In this document: piece after piece, positions 40,815 to 52,946 of the stretch
Layout: each line of letters starts with the position of its first letter
How positions within the stretch are numbered: the first letter of the stretch is position 1
Assembly: GCF_003171515.1 (NCBI RefSeq)
Contig: NC_089390.1
Coordinates: 9,428,274 to 9,492,273 of the forward strand
DNA: 64,000 nucleotides
Origin: Pyrenophora tritici-repentis
Taxonomy: Eukaryota > Ascomycota > Dothideomycetes > Pleosporales > Pleosporaceae
Direction of reading: 5' to 3'
Program-made: the position numbers and the translations under genes
The notes under the pieces: generated by a model
What the model was told of the DNA's origin: nothing
Databases searched by the model: none
What the model saw: only the letters and a program-made list of their open reading frames with translations

Positions 40815-42117
40815 ATGCCTACTCCATTCTCTGAGCCGGCCAAGGCTGTCTCTCTTCTGGAGATCCACCGCGTCATGGCGCCTACGGCTGGCGTTCGCGT
40901 CTCCCCGCTTTGCCTGGGCGCCATGAACTTTGGTGATGCGTGGTCAGAGATGATGGGGAAGTGCGACAAGAAGACTGCATTTGAGATGATGGACTATTTC
41001 CATTCGCAAGGCGGCAACTTCATTGATACGTAAGTTTATCGACCTCCAACTTGACGTAGAAACTTGCCGACACCCCACAAACGGCCGGGGTCTTGAAGCA
41101 AGATCGTGACGCTAACACCCAGTTAGCGCAAATAACTACCAAGCCGAGGAATCAGAGATTTGGATTGGCGAATGGATGAAGGAGCGCGGAGTGCGGGACC
41201 AAATCGTCCTGGCTACTAAATTCACCTGTAACTATCCTAACCCTGACAAAGCAATACGGTTACAGACGAATTACGCTGGAAACAGCACGAAGTCACTTCA
41301 TGTATCGCTTGAGGCGTCTCTGAAGAAACTCCAGACCGACTACGTCGATATATTGTATGTGCACTGGTGGGACTTTACCACGAGTGTCCCTGAGCTCATG
41401 CAGTCGCTCAACACCATGGTAAACTCGGGCAAGGTACTGTACCTCGGAGTCAGTGACACACCAGCGTGGGTAGTCAGCAAGGCGAACGAATGTAAGTAGC
41501 CACCATGTTTCCCCCTACATGGCCATGCTAACATTCCCTTAGACGCACGGAACCACGGTATGCGTGGCTTCAGCGTCTACCAAGGCCGCTGGTCAGCCGC
41601 CTCCCGCGACTTCGAACGTGAAATCATTCCCATGGCACGCGAGGAGGGCATGGCCCTCTGCCCCTGGGGGGCCCTCGGCGGCGGCCACTTCACCACGGAA
41701 GAGAAGCGCAAAGCCAACGAACAAGGCCGTAACTTTGGTCCTCCATCCGAGGCACACATCGCCATCTCCAAGAAACTTGAAATCATCGCCAAGGAAAAGA
41801 ATACGCAAATCACAAGCATCGCGCTCGCATACGTACGACACAAGTACCCCTACGTGTACCCGATAGTTGGCGGTCGCAAGCTCGAGCACTTGAAGGGAAA
41901 TATTGAAGCACTGAAGTTAGCGCTGAGTGACGAGGAGGTCGATGATATCGATTCTGCTGTTCCGTTCGACGTTGGTTTCCCGATGAACTTTTTGTTTACG
42001 TTGGGGGGCGAACAGTATAAGAACACGATGACGAGTTCGGATATTGGACTTTTGAAGTTTGCGGGGCCAATCCAGAGTGTGCCGGTTCAGCAGGGGATTC
42101 AGCCGCCGCAGCTATAA
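40815..42117 (+). CDS. Aldo/keto reductase, aryl-alcohol dehydrogenase / norsolorinic acid reductase type
   Basis: Three exons (40815-41029, 41127-41491, 41543-42117) encode 384 residues. It is an NADPH-dependent cytosolic oxidoreductase with a TIM-barrel fold. The catalytic set is visible: Asp and Tyr in NFIDT-ANNYQ (recreated by the first splice), Lys in IVLATKFT, His in [45 protein letters not shown] crosses the second junction. The C-terminal cofactor site has YPIVGGRKLEHLKGNI. This fits the fungal AAD/NorB-like AKR group. The natural substrate is unknown, and no other pathway genes lie next to it. Confidence 0.92.
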
Positions 42118-42237
42118 GACAGCCGCCGTAGTCGGCATATAGACATGTACACATAGCCCCCCCCCCATACTCGATGAATCAAACATACAGATATAACCAA
42201 ATGGACCCAGCTCTTATAAGAAACCCCATCTCTCCCA

Positions 42238-43293
42238 TCACCCCCGTAACCTCCTCTTTTCCTGCGGTACCTCAAACCCCGGATTCCTACTCATCTCCCC
42301 CACCCCTTGCGCAAACATCCTCTCCTCATCCCACCTAATCAACCCGCCCTTCTCCACCAACTTAATCGCCTGCCCCCTATCCTCCATATTCATCTTACAA
42401 ACTACCCTATGCACCTTCCAATCCGCCTTTTGACACTCATCCCCACAATACGTTGCTGTGCCACACCGTCCACAGCGACTTAGCCCTGGCTTCCCCACTT
42501 CGGATTCGGATTTGGAGCAAAAACTACACTTGGAAAAATCAATACCTTCGTATAACCATCGCACATCCATGGGAATGCCGTCGCCCCAGATATCCATCGG
42601 TGCGTATTCGACGCAGAAGGTGCGGGAGGAACGTTTTTGCGCGATCCAGATTTTTTCGGCTAGCATTGCGGTGGCGATTTCGCGGGCGAGAGCTTCTACT
42701 TCTGAGGGGGCGGTGGTTTCTGTTTCGCCTCGCATGCTTTCTTTGGGGTTGGGGAGCCATTTTCCGAGGTCGCTTGGGGTATTGATGGATGTAGAGTTGG
42801 CGGTGTCGTCGTTCCCGTCCTCCTCGGTACCATCCTCGGAGTTTGTATCGGTGGAGGAGGAGACGGTGATGTTATAACTAGCACACTTCTCCCAATTCTC
42901 CTCCTTGGCATCTAGGATCCCGAAGGTGATTTGGTTTGCTATACGTCCGATTTCAAACGTCACTCCCTTCTCCCCATCCTTCCCCTCTTTCTCCCTCACA
43001 CCCCTCCGTCCAAACGTCCACGTAAACGAAAACCAAGCATCCAGATCCAAAAATGCCGCCAGCGCTGTGGGATGCCAATTATACAACACGGTAGCGAGGC
43101 CGATTGCTGGATCTATGCTGTTTGTGGAGACAGATGGTGGAAGGTCGTTTTCAACAGAGTAGATGCTGAGAGGGCGCTGGTTTAAGAGGAGAGGGGCATT
43201 AGGGTAGTCTGGGATGCGGAAGTTGGAGAGGGGGACTGTGGGGAGGGAGGGGGAGGGGGAAGTTTCTGTTTCTGTTTCTGGGGGTAGGTGCAT
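42238..43293 (-). CDS. MYND zinc-finger protein
   Basis: This single exon encodes 351 residues. Near residues 265-305 lies a full MYND finger: CSFCSKSE, CGRCGTATYCGDECQ and DWKVHRVVCK. MYND domains bind short proline-rich peptides in partner proteins. The N-terminal two thirds match nothing I know; they include a tryptophan-rich stretch (DLDAWFSFTWTFGRRG) and an acidic insert (TEEDGNDDTANS). The C-terminus RWDEERMFAQGVGEMSRNPG follows directly on the finger. The start is the first ATG in the frame. It ends 120 bp from the convergent aldo/keto reductase gene. Confidence 0.82.
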   Translation of the reverse strand: MHLPPETETETSPSPSLPTVPLSNFRIPDYPNAPLLLNQRPLSIYSVENDLPPSVSTNSIDPAIGLATVLYNWHPTALAAFLDLDAWFSFTWTFGRRGVREKEGKDGEKGVTFEIGRIANQITFGILDAKEENWEKCASYNITVSSSTDTNSEDGTEEDGNDDTANSTSINTPSDLGKWLPNPKESMRGETETTAPSEVEALAREIATAMLAEKIWIAQKRSSRTFCVEYAPMDIWGDGIPMDVRWLYEGIDFSKCSFCSKSESEVGKPGLSRCGRCGTATYCGDECQKADWKVHRVVCKMNMEDRGQAIKLVEKGGLIRWDEERMFAQGVGEMSRNPGFEVPQEKRRLRG

Positions 43294-44044
43294 TGTTTTG
43301 GTTTGTTTGTTTGGGTGTTGGTGGGTGTGTTTGCGGGAGAGTTAGGATAGAGGGTGTAGGTTTTCGGTTGTGGTTGGAGCGTGTGAGTGGGTGGGCGAAT
43401 GGGGAGGTGTGAAAGTCTTGATGTGGGGGCAGGGACATGGGCTCTTATTGGTTGGAAGTATGGTGGTAGCGTGTTAGTTTTTTTCTTGGGTATGGTGATG
43501 CGATGAGGAAGTGACCATTGTGCGAGTGTTGGGATAGCATTTCAGAGGCTTTGACGAATGACTTGTTCGTTTGCATTGTTCTCTATTTTTTTGTAATCAA
43601 CAGCCTACGCTGCTCACCATCACGCCAAAGTTCTACATCTAATCCTGATGACACCGAAATCATTACAAAATATGTGTTGATTGTGATATCTACCTCGTGG
43701 CGTGAAGCCTACCTCTCTTATAACCAATAACCCCGCATACAAGTAGTCGTAAAAAATCTGACGATATTCATCGAATCATAGAAAAGATTAATGCCATCCA
43801 CATCCGCTTTCGCATTCGAATCCGGGAAAAAAGAAGACATGTCCCCAACTCCGACCACCTTTCTTTACCTCGCAAACGTTCAGAAACAGTATTCAACCCC
43901 CAAGAGAATCTGGTTTCTCACCCAAAATGTAAGAATGTCCACCGTGTAAAGACTCCGTCCCCGTTTTTAGCATGCCAGTTCTCCGTAGTGTAGGCTTGTT
44001 CTTTTCAGTTTCCCCCCTTCTAGTCTCCAGCATGCGCCAATGTT
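43294..44044. other. Intergenic stretch
   Basis: This is the promoter of the MYND gene (a GT-rich stretch at 43295-43420) and the 3' region of the GATA factor gene. No gene seen. Confidence 0.45.
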
Positions 44045-45676
44045 TCAATCGTTCTCTAACTCGTCCAACTCTTTTTGCCGCCTTTCTAATTCTTGTCTCA
44101 TGGCATCTGCTTCTCGCTTCAACCGTTCCCTCCTCGCCGCTTTCTCTTCTGGCGACATCCCATGACTAGGCGATGGACCCCCACTTGGGCGGAGAGGTAC
44201 AGAGAGAGATGGATCAATGTTAGCTTCCGCCTCTCCTTGCGACGGGTTCAAAATCGACGAGATAGCGTTTGGACGGTGGGGTGCAGGGTTCACGGGCTCC
44301 TCCGGGTCCATGGTGGCACTGCGACTACGTTTTCTGGGCGAGGGAGCACTCGGTTGCGTGTTTGGTATTAGGGACGATGGATTTGAGGTCGTAGATAGGT
44401 TGCCATAGTAGTGCGTAAAGTCGACAGCTATCGGGCCTCTGGGCGGTTCAGGGGTGTACTCTTCTCGAGATTCGAGTGCAGTCGATGGATCCGGTGATGC
44501 AGAGTGCTCGAATGCAGGAGTCTGAGAAGGTCGCTGTGGCGGCGAGTAGTTGGCGACGGAGGAGGCAGCATGGGAGCCTGTGTCACCGGCTGGCACTACT
44601 CGTTTTCGACGCTTGATTTCCTGCTTCTTCATAGCGACGGGGCGATGGGTGCCATGAAGCTTGTAGTATAGTCCTTCACAAAGGTTAGTCATCTACATGA
44701 GGGTCCACGAGCCACCTAGTGTCATGACTTACCACAAGCGTTACATATTATATGACCAGCATCATCTCGTCGCCAGAGTGGCGTAATTGTGGTACCGCAA
44801 TTTTGACAAGCCGGAATCGCACTGGTGGAAGCCGCAGAGGTACCAGTCGCATCAATTACATTCTTGCCTTCAGCCGCATTCGCCTGTGCCAAGGCAAACT
44901 TTGCTGTCTTGGAAACGCGATTGTTGAAGGCAGGACACCCACTACAACCTTGTTGACCACCAGTGCCATTGCATCTTCCCCCTCCAGGACATGTTCCCGC
45001 TGCCATCTGATCTGCAGCAACGTAGGTTGCTACTCTTGGTGACGCGGCAAGATTACCAGGTGACGTACTGCTGCCATCACCGGGGCCTGGCGTTGGGCTT
45101 TGCTGTGTCGGCAAGATTTGAGTTGACGTATTGCGCTTCAGATTCACTGGACGTGACTGGTTTCGTGCCTTCATATACAGACCACAGGCGTTGCATACCG
45201 TCTCCCCAGAAGGTGATCGGCGCCATAACGGCGTTTGAGTTGTCTTGCAATTACTTCGGTCCGTTAGCGCTTCCCCTGCATGCACGGTACCAACAGTGAC
45301 GGCGCGGGCGGCAGGCTACGAGAAATTTTCAGAGTACGTACCTGCAGACCTGGCCAGTGACTGTGGCGTTGGATGCATCGTAGTTTATGTTTTGAATTTG
45401 AAGAGAGGTTGAAGTGGCCGGTACCGCGGGTCCGTCTGGAATGGGCACCGCATCTTCCAGTGAGTGATATATCTCGGACCTTTGATCTTCTTGAGTGTCC
45501 ATCTGTTGTTCTTGCGAGGGAGTCTCTGTTCTGGGTTTGTGGTGTTCATGGGCCTGGAGGAGGCGAAGACTCTCAGCCATCTCTAACTCGTCTCTGCTTG
45601 TTTCCCGTGAAAGATGGTGTGGATATGTTGGCGTTGGGGCGAGAGAGGTGCCTCCTGTCCCTGAAACATGTGCCAT
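44045..45676 (-). CDS. sreA: SreA/Fep1-type GATA transcription factor, siderophore and iron-uptake repressor
   Basis: Three exons (45342-45676, 44733-45253, 44045-44673) encode 494 residues. The two splices rebuild both GATA fingers: C(S)[14 protein letters not shown]...[12 protein letters not shown], and [16 protein letters not shown]...[12 protein letters not shown] followed by KRRKR. Between them lies the cysteine-rich block [20 protein letters not shown], the diagnostic iron-responsive element of fungal siderophore repressors. The C-terminus ends in a coiled coil ([20 protein letters not shown]). In iron-replete cells this repressor shuts off siderophore synthesis and high-affinity uptake. 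I chose the ATG at 45676 (MAHVSGTGG); the frame is open further upstream to 45763 but without an ATG. An additional 5' exon cannot be excluded. Confidence 0.93.
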
Positions 45677-46938
45677 GAGGCGAGAGCCTCGCTGGTCAGG
45701 TAGTGATTTCAAAGAGGGTGGTGTCAAAGTTCGCAGTGGCGTAGTGATGCCTAGAATGCGCAATGAAGTTCAGGTAAACAGCAAGTTGCAGTTGCTCTGT
45801 CTACTACGGTCGGACTTTGACGTGATAGCCGAAGGAACCAAGTCGGTCTGAAGCAGGCGCTAACGTGTCTTGGTGTAATGCGCGCGCCCCCAGGTCTAGG
45901 TATGCGGTGTTGGTCAGGTGTGGCACACTGACGGACAACGAGCAGATTTAAGAATGATGTGCCGGGCAAGGGAGGACTACAAGTGGATTCGGGATCTCCG
46001 TCATCATAATCTGGTGCCAGATGGCTATCGGACCTGGCGGTGCTGATGTGGTACCCTCTGGAATTCAGGCGGTGAATGCGTGCTGACGGCCAATCAAAAC
46101 AATGCTATTCTAAGCCGGGAATTAGCGCGAAGACCCTGAAATATACGTCCACGGCGACGGTGGACTGAGTCAAAGCCGCATATCAAGGATGAATCAATGT
46201 CGTGCGCTGCACATACACGGCAATCGTGATCAGGCGCCAACCATATGCCAGGTACATGCACTCCACGAAGCGATTTAGGTTCCCCCAACCTCGGGTCATC
46301 TGCGCGCGCGGCAGGAAAAAAAAGTAGAAATTGGCCATATCACTCCAATAGCTCCACTCGGGACTCGCAATAGCCCAGCACTCTGCGGATCTTGATCCGG
46401 CTCGCCTGTAGTTAGCGATTCGTGTTGGTTGGTTCTCCGCACGCCACCAATGCAATCGACAAGGGTCCGGCCATGGCGAAGCGAACTGATACAAACTGCC
46501 CACGTATCTTTTCCATGCATGCATATCAGATAAGATCCTGTCGCTCACCGCTAGTCGTTTTTCACTGCAGACATACACACGAGCTAGCACCTTAAGGGGA
46601 CCACATCCTTTACGGTTCGGCGGAATAGCATATGTATCATACACCCGTTCAACTCTGGACCAGTCCAGTCCCTAAACAGTGTAGCCCCCCCCCCCCCCAA
46701 GATCCATAATCATCACCACTTCTTCCCTGCGACATGCCTGTTCAAATCCAAACCCACACCACAGCTTCTACAACGCCGGTAGACGTATCCGGAACCAGAA
46801 GTGCCCAACCTGTGAACATGCAACACCTAATTATTACATGGAAACGCGCGCGGTAGGCCTAGTGACAAAGCTCAAGGCCGAAAAACGTTTGATATGAGGA
46901 ATCTGCAATCGCCATCCTCTTATGGGCCCATTGTGATT
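45677..46938. other. Long intergenic stretch upstream of the sreA-type gene
   Basis: No convincing gene is present. It holds the sreA-type promoter, an ATCAGATAA site (46525-46533) and a run of 14 C (46685-46698). The open minus frame at 46183-46644 has no domain and no neighbour support. Confidence 0.45.
46525..46533 (+). promoter_or_regulatory. Candidate SreA-binding site ATCAGATAA
   Basis: The sequence matches the reported SreA consensus ATCWGATAA exactly. It lies about 850 bp upstream of the start codon of the SreA-type gene itself, in a stretch where that gene is the only one with its 5' end. Autoregulation is an inference; a 9-bp word can occur by chance. Confidence 0.4.
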
Positions 46939-47921
46939 TTAAACTTGTTCGGCGCCCCAACCAGCATCAGCGTCACTGCATTGCCATTGTTAGTTTGATG
47001 TGCTTTGTCCTCTCGGGCATTCTACACGTACCGCATGTTCGCTGGTGGCTCAATTGAGGGAATGAATTCCAGAGCAGCGTAGCCCACACCAATTATGCCG
47101 ACAATGGTGCCAGGCACAATGCGGAACCAGCGCTCACCAACAATGACGGAACCAATGAAGATGTAGAAGATTCCACGGCCGAGGAACGAGAACATGAAGG
47201 AGGCATATCGGGCCACTTGCTGGGGAATCTGGAATTCGAGCAGAGCGGTTCCTGTTGCCTTGATTAGCCATTGATGAAGCAATTGAGGTGTCAGGGCTCT
47301 TACCAAGACCGAATATTATCAGGTAGACACCGAGAATGATGTTTGAGCTAGCAAGGCTATCAGCGCTGTCCTGGACATGTACAAAGATATCGCCGTCGTG
47401 GCAGTCGCGGGACGTGTGTCGTGTCTGTAGGGCTGCCACCCCGCATTGAACGCTCCGCCTACGTGTAGCCGTGCACAAGTGGACTCAGACCAGCCGAGAA
47501 ACACTCAGGTACAGACTGAGACAGCACATGCCCCTGGCAGCATGCACGTCGTGGCTCAGTCCCCTATGCCCAGACACGTCCATCACAGCCCGCTGATCAT
47601 GCCACGTTATGCGATGCCGAAGTCGATTGTGGAGGCCCGGTCAATGCGACCATGTTGGGGGCCAAGTATATGCGCCAGAAGGGACTCACAAATCGTTGAA
47701 TGGGAACAACTTGGCAATACCACCGAGGACGACGAATACGGCAACGGCGAAATTCACCATGCGACTAAAAACACACGAATTAGCCTTGCATTGTAAACCT
47801 CTCCAACAATGCCCGTGAGCTTCAATGGCGGCTCCCAAGAGCTGCTGCCTAGCTCCGGCGCAGCTCCGGTCTGCGCCGCTGTCGCTACTGCTGTCACTCA
47901 CAAGATATCGGAAAAGTCCAT
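46939..47921 (-). CDS. TVP15: TVP15-like Golgi membrane protein (COPI-associated family)
   Basis: Five exons (47902-47921, 47690-47764, 47304-47347, 47032-47251, 46939-46975) encode 131 residues. The first exon is only 20 nt (MDFSDI-F) and the third 44 nt; phases close throughout. The protein has four membrane helices: MVNFAVAVFVVLGGIAKLF, SNIILGVYLIIFGLG, RYASFMFSFLGRGIFYIFIG and GTIVGIIGVGYAALEFIPSI. The end, EPPANMR-DADAGWGAEQV, is typical of TVP15 homologues, late-Golgi proteins that are associated with Yip/COPI trafficking factors. Intron 2 is unusually long (342 nt) for this locus. Confidence 0.88.
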
Positions 47922-48597
47922 GGCGTGGGAATCACTGGCGAGATGTGGGAACCGCACTTTGACGACGTGTTGCGCGGAGACGCGGGCGATGGCGGGATGC
48001 GGATGAGATGGGGAAAGATGTGGCTTTCTTTGCACGAGGCTTTTTGGTGTTGCGCAAATGGACGTGTTGCGACGAGACGTTGCGAACAACAGGCCCCAGG
48101 GCCAAGCTTCTACGCGCTAAACGTCATAACCCGGTCGCCCTCCTCATTGGCTGATGCACGCTCAAGGGGTCATTTTCACGCGTCTTCACACTTTGGAGAG
48201 ATGCATGTTTTTTTTTACCGTGTTCATTATGAACTAGTGTTCGTAAGGGGGGACTCAATGGATAATGACTAGCTACAATTCTCCACCAATGTGATACTGG
48301 TATCCTAGAGTGCCTGCTATCATGTCCTTCCCGCCTGATTCCTGCCTATGGCAACCAGCAACTTTTGACTACTCAAACTCCAGAGTCCTATCCTGCTAGA
48401 AGACCTGCTTGAAGACGTATGCCTTCCAAGCTGAAAAACTTCTCCTCAATAAGAACCATGTTGCACTTGGGCGACTGCACAGGTTAGTATGGGGGTCAAG
48501 TGAAGGTAGGACGAGAGGGATATACATACACGCAAAAGTATCCGACAAGTGGGAGTCCAGTGTCCAAGCTTAGACGACTCCAAGGCAATGTGACCCG
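47922..48597. other. Intergenic stretch upstream of TVP15
   Basis: It should hold the TVP15 promoter; an inverted CCAAT (CATTGGCTG) lies near 48146. No gene is visible. Confidence 0.45.
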
Positions 48598-49651
48598 CTA
48601 GAGGCCGTTCAAGACCCAGTCCTCAGCAAGATCAATGCAAAGGTGATACCAATGAGTGCCAATCCTAGGAATCTTTGCAATGGTGTTCATGAACGTCTCG
48701 TCGATGACAGTTCCTTGTCGGGGAAAGATCTTCAGGTTGCTGTTCTTCATGGCATACTCCTTCTTTTCCATGGTGAAGAGGCGATCGGGCAGCGCAAGCT
48801 TCCTATGGAAGTCCGGGAATGCTTTGTGACGGAGGACCCAATAGATGTCGAAGCCGTGGTCGAAGAACATGGTCACATCGCCAGGCGTGATCTTGAAGTC
48901 GAAGACAAAGAACCTCACAGTGCACTTCGAGTTCTCGCGACAGAACTCTTCGATGCCCTCGAATGTGGATGACGTGTTCTTGAGGCCTGTGAAGAAGAAC
49001 TTCTCGGTCGTGTGATGGGAGAGTTCAACGCGTGACAGCCAAGATGCCTTAGGACCGCACTCTTTGATGAACATGTTGAACACTTGAGCTGCTCCGAGTA
49101 CGCCGCGAGTCTCGATGAAGTTACTGTCGAAGAATATGGTGTTGTGCTTGAACTCCAGACAGATCGTCTCGTTGTACAGGCCACGGCAGACATACTTGAC
49201 CTGGTTGAACTCCTTGCCACTCTTGTCGCCGCGAACCTTGATGTACGACTTCTTTGCCAACGGGGCATCGAAACGAGCATAGGGAAGGCGCACAGACTGG
49301 TGCATGAACTCGAGATCTCCATCAGCCTGAAAGACGTAGTGGTAGATCTTGTTGCGTATCTCTCCAGGAAGACACATCAAAGCACTCTCGGGCTGAGCAA
49401 CAATGGCACGCTGCTCAAGGTGTTGCGAGATCTTGAGGTTTTCACTGTTGACTAGCCTAGCTATTGTCAGCTTGCGCGTGCGCGAGGACTCGATGGAGAC
49501 TTACTTGGGCTGCATTGCAGCAAGCGCTTTCTCATGGGCAACTTTTGCTTCATAACTATGGGAAGATTAGCGAACCTGTAACTTGAGCGAAGCTAGGAGA
49601 GATCACTCACCCAGTCTTGCGGCCCTTGCCGTTGCGTCCTTGGCGTGCCAT
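48598..49651 (-). CDS. 2EXR / F-box-like domain protein, function unknown
   Basis: Three exons (49611-49651, 49505-49555, 48598-49456) encode 316 residues. The first two are small and basic (MARQGRNGKGRKTG, then YEAKVAHEKALAAMQPK). Exon 3 starts with NSENLKISQHLEQ and then shows ESALMCLPGEIRNKIYHYVF, the F-box-like helix of the fungal 2EXR group. The remainder (VKYVCRGLYNETICLEFKHN, FIKECGPKASWLSRVEL) is the usual body of these proteins, which are numerous in Dothideomycetes and have no proven role. Intron signals are standard (GTGAGT, GTAAGT). The start is the ATG that opens exon 1. Confidence 0.82.
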
Positions 49652-50433
49652 CTTCGCGACTGAGATGGAGAGCGTAGCTGTTGCTGTTAGTTTCATTCAG
49701 CTGGAGAGCAAACTGAGCAGCACAGCTTCAGATACTTCCCGATCATCGGCAGCACTGTTGCCAGTCTCTTCCTTCAACGCTAAAGATGAAAGCAAGAACG
49801 AATAGCGCTCAAGATGGCAGAAAGAAAGAACATGATACCTTACCTTTGTGTGCAGTAGAATGAGACGAAGGTGCGCTCGTCAAAGAGCGGAGAGCGGTGT
49901 GGTGGGGAGGTTCTCAGTAGGCAGCATCAACAGCAACAAAGTCGCGATACGCTAGCGCGTGTTAGCGTTGTTGTTACGCGTTACGTGCAAACGGTGAGTG
50001 CACGGGCTGTCAAAAGTGATAGTGAACGGTGATATAGAACACCGTAGAATCAGTTCGATGAAACGTCCACAAGGGTCGAATGCTGTGATATTTGATACAA
50101 TCTGTCCCTTCTCCGAATGTATATGGCTCAAATTGTGATCTTAGACTATCTGGAAGTGCGTTGGTGAGACAGAGGTCCAGTTCAGATTTGGTTCGAACTG
50201 ATTGCGTGCGCTCAATGGTGCAAGCAGCTCAAGTCCTCTACCCCTGATTGGCGAGAAACGATTGCTGGCCTGAGGAATGGAGTTTGAAGATCGAGTTTCT
50301 CTTGCAGACTTTTGTACATCAATCTACCAATTAGGTAGAATCTCTTTTCTGGTGTTTACGCTCGTCCACAGGGACAACCTAGTTCAAATGACGTCCTTGT
50401 CGCGTCACTTCTGACAATCGATCTCTGGCCATG
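49652..50433. other. Intergenic stretch
   Basis: This holds the promoter of the 2EXR gene, with several GCTAGCG/TAGCGTT words near 49950-49985, and the 3' region of the second MFS gene. No gene is seen. Confidence 0.45.
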
Positions 50434-52245
50434 CTATACGGCCCATTTACTGCGCTTCCTCAGGCTTGGTCCAAATCGATATAGCACGTATGGTATAGGT
50501 AGCGCAAGGGCACTGATGCAGCCGAGCACGGTCAAAGTCCAGTGTGTTCCCAAGTTCCCGTACATTGGGATGCTAACAACCGTCATCCCGCCAGCTGCAA
50601 GGTACCTGACAAGCGCGACAAGTGTCAACACCGACGCTGCGTAGGCCTCGTAGCTGTCGATGATGTACATGTATGCGGACATGAAGACGCAGATATTGCT
50701 GAAGCCGATGAGAAGTGACGCCGCAAGAGGAGACCATATCGAGATTGAAGGCTGTGACGCGTGTTATTGATGCATCTACAACGTTTGCAGTGACATACAT
50801 AGTCTGTCCAGCCCATCCAGAACAGTCCGATCGACAATGCCGGTGCCCCAATCATGGCAAAGTACAATCTTGACTCTCGGTTTATTAAACTACCTGATCC
50901 ATCGTCTCCATCCCTCTGAAGCTGACGAATTGTTATACGGTAGACAATCGGTACAAGGACAACTGCAAGTGCTATTCCAACAAATAGTCCAATGAAGCAA
51001 ATGTTGGATAGTCCCTCGTTGATGCCGTATGTCTCGGTAAAGATGCAAGGGTAGCTGGAATAATAGTCAGCGACATGAGTTACTTAGATGCTCTTTAGGG
51101 AAAAGGGTTTTTTACCCATCTAAAAAAGTGAACAGAATGATGTACACGATGACCAGATACAGCGTGAACGCCATGACAACAGGCTGTGTATAGAGGAAGA
51201 AAGGCCTCGAAAAGCACCTCGAAAAGAGATTCCCCAAAGAGCTGTGGCTTGCTTCAGCGGTAGTCTTGAACTTGTTGTTACCGGTAAGTTTGCGGAAGTG
51301 GCTTGCTTTGTAATGGAGGAGTCGAGGAGCAAACGACTCTCTTTTAAAGAGTAGGATGAGTACGAAGACTGCGCCGATCATGATCAATGTTATCCATTCT
51401 GTCCATCTCCAGTTGATGTCTTGTTCATAGCCGATATAAGCGCCTATGACGGGGCCTGAGAAGATGGGTGGTTAGTGAGACTTTGCTGAAGCGGCAGAGG
51501 CACTTGCGTGATACCGGAGCAGGACAGACTCACCAAAAACAGGTCCGCCAAATGCGGGTATCGCAAACAAAGGGAAGGCGAACGTCTTCTCGATTGGATT
51601 CCACAGATCGCCCACCGAGCCTCCTGCCACAGTGAGAGAAGTACTTGCCAAAAACCCAGCCAGGAATCGGAAAACGATTTGTGCACCAAAGTTCGGGGCC
51701 AGAGCAGCACCCAATATCCAGCAAGCGAAGACAAGAAGAGATCCAAGGTATACCGGATATCTCCCGACAAGCTCTGACAGTGGGCTCGGAAGTAGCGCTC
51801 CGAGACCAAACCCAACAAGAAAGAGGGCAGTGGCCAGTAATTCCGCAACCTCCGAAACACCAAAGTCCGCAGATGCTCTAGTAATCACAGCAGAATCGAT
51901 GGCAGATGCGGCAGTTGCGACGAAAGCAACGGTACAGACGAGTAAGGTAGCGCCAACACGATGAAGTGTAGACCATTGCTTTGGGTTATGAGGATCATCC
52001 GGCCCAACCCAGTCCACCTGGTAACAGGACTCGTTATTACCATCTTCCATCAACGTGATGCCCAGGATCCGTGTGAACGGCTCACTCTTACCCGCTGACT
52101 GCAAACCCCCCAATTCTTGCGCTTCATCAGATGTCATGGGCATGTGTGCAGTGGCAGCGGAAAACGGATCCGAGAATTCAGTAACGCGTTGGAGTTCTTC
52201 CTTGACATGGCACTTGATCGCCCTGTATTGCAGGAAGAAAGCCAT
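50434..52245 (-). CDS. MFS multidrug-type transporter (DHA1-like)
   Basis: Four exons (51534-52245, 51116-51455, 50799-51054, 50434-50751) encode 541 residues. A cytosolic N-terminus of about 90 residues contains DPHNPKQWS, the loop before helix 1 that is typical of fungal DHA1 drug:proton antiporters. Twelve helices can be counted. Motif A-like sequence LSELVGRYPVYLGS lies between helices 2 and 3. WNPIEKTFAFPLFAIPAFGGPVFG-PVIGAYIG spans the first splice and holds the GP(V/I)xG motif C of antiporters. NWRWTEWI follows, as in the polyamine/fluconazole resistance group. The substrate is unknown. The start ATG at 52245 is the first in the frame. Confidence 0.88.
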
Positions 52246-52946
52246 TGCGATGGTGGCGATGCAGTCAAGTCGGAAAGCGGGAAAGGATCACATCGAAAGA
52301 CGCTGGGAAGGTGCAGAGTAAATAGGTAGGTAGCGGAAAGGCGGATAATCCCCATTTTCCGTGACGTTTCCTAATTATCATCGGGAGATGCGTAAAATGT
52401 CCAGTATAGGACGATGATACTGAAGCTTTAAAATGGGACTTGTCCAGCTGCTTGCAACAAAAGATGCAGAAGTGGGTCAGAACTAGAAGTTTTTCGAAAC
52501 TACCGATAACGCCTGGGCCATGATCCTGACGCTCTGGTTGCTCCGAGGGCGCTTTACTTAAAATGACACTAGGTGACGGCTGGCCCTTGCCTGGTCACGA
52601 AAGGGTCTTATTCCCGAAGCGCGTCATGAGGCGGAATTTTAAGCCGCATGCCACAATCGAAAATACCAAACAACAAAGACTCCGATGCCCGAATGTAAAG
52701 TCCGTTTCCATATTAAAAGGTATGACAAGGCAGGTGACAGAGAACAAAAAAAGAGGCTGCAGGGATACAACTCAAACACCAGTATGGACAGCACGAGATT
52801 TTGAGGAAAAGACAGAATGTTCTACCTGGAGATGGTTCTATCTACTTGTTGATGACTGGCGTGAAAAGTGGCAAAGTTGAGATTGCCTTCTTTGTCGACG
52901 CAGAAAGAGTCCCGAAAGAACATCCTGTTGTTTCGGAATGTCGCAT
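52246..52946. other. Intergenic stretch
   Basis: This includes the promoter of the MFS gene at its left end and the 3' region of PTR2 at the right. No gene is apparent. Confidence 0.45.

Noticed and set aside
46183..46644. 153-codon minus-strand frame upstream of the sreA-type gene
   Set aside because: No motif, no homologue that I recognise, and it contains the GATA site; probably promoter sequence.
46685..46698. Run of 14 C
   Set aside because: A homopolymer in intergenic DNA, probably slippage or a sequencing artefact.
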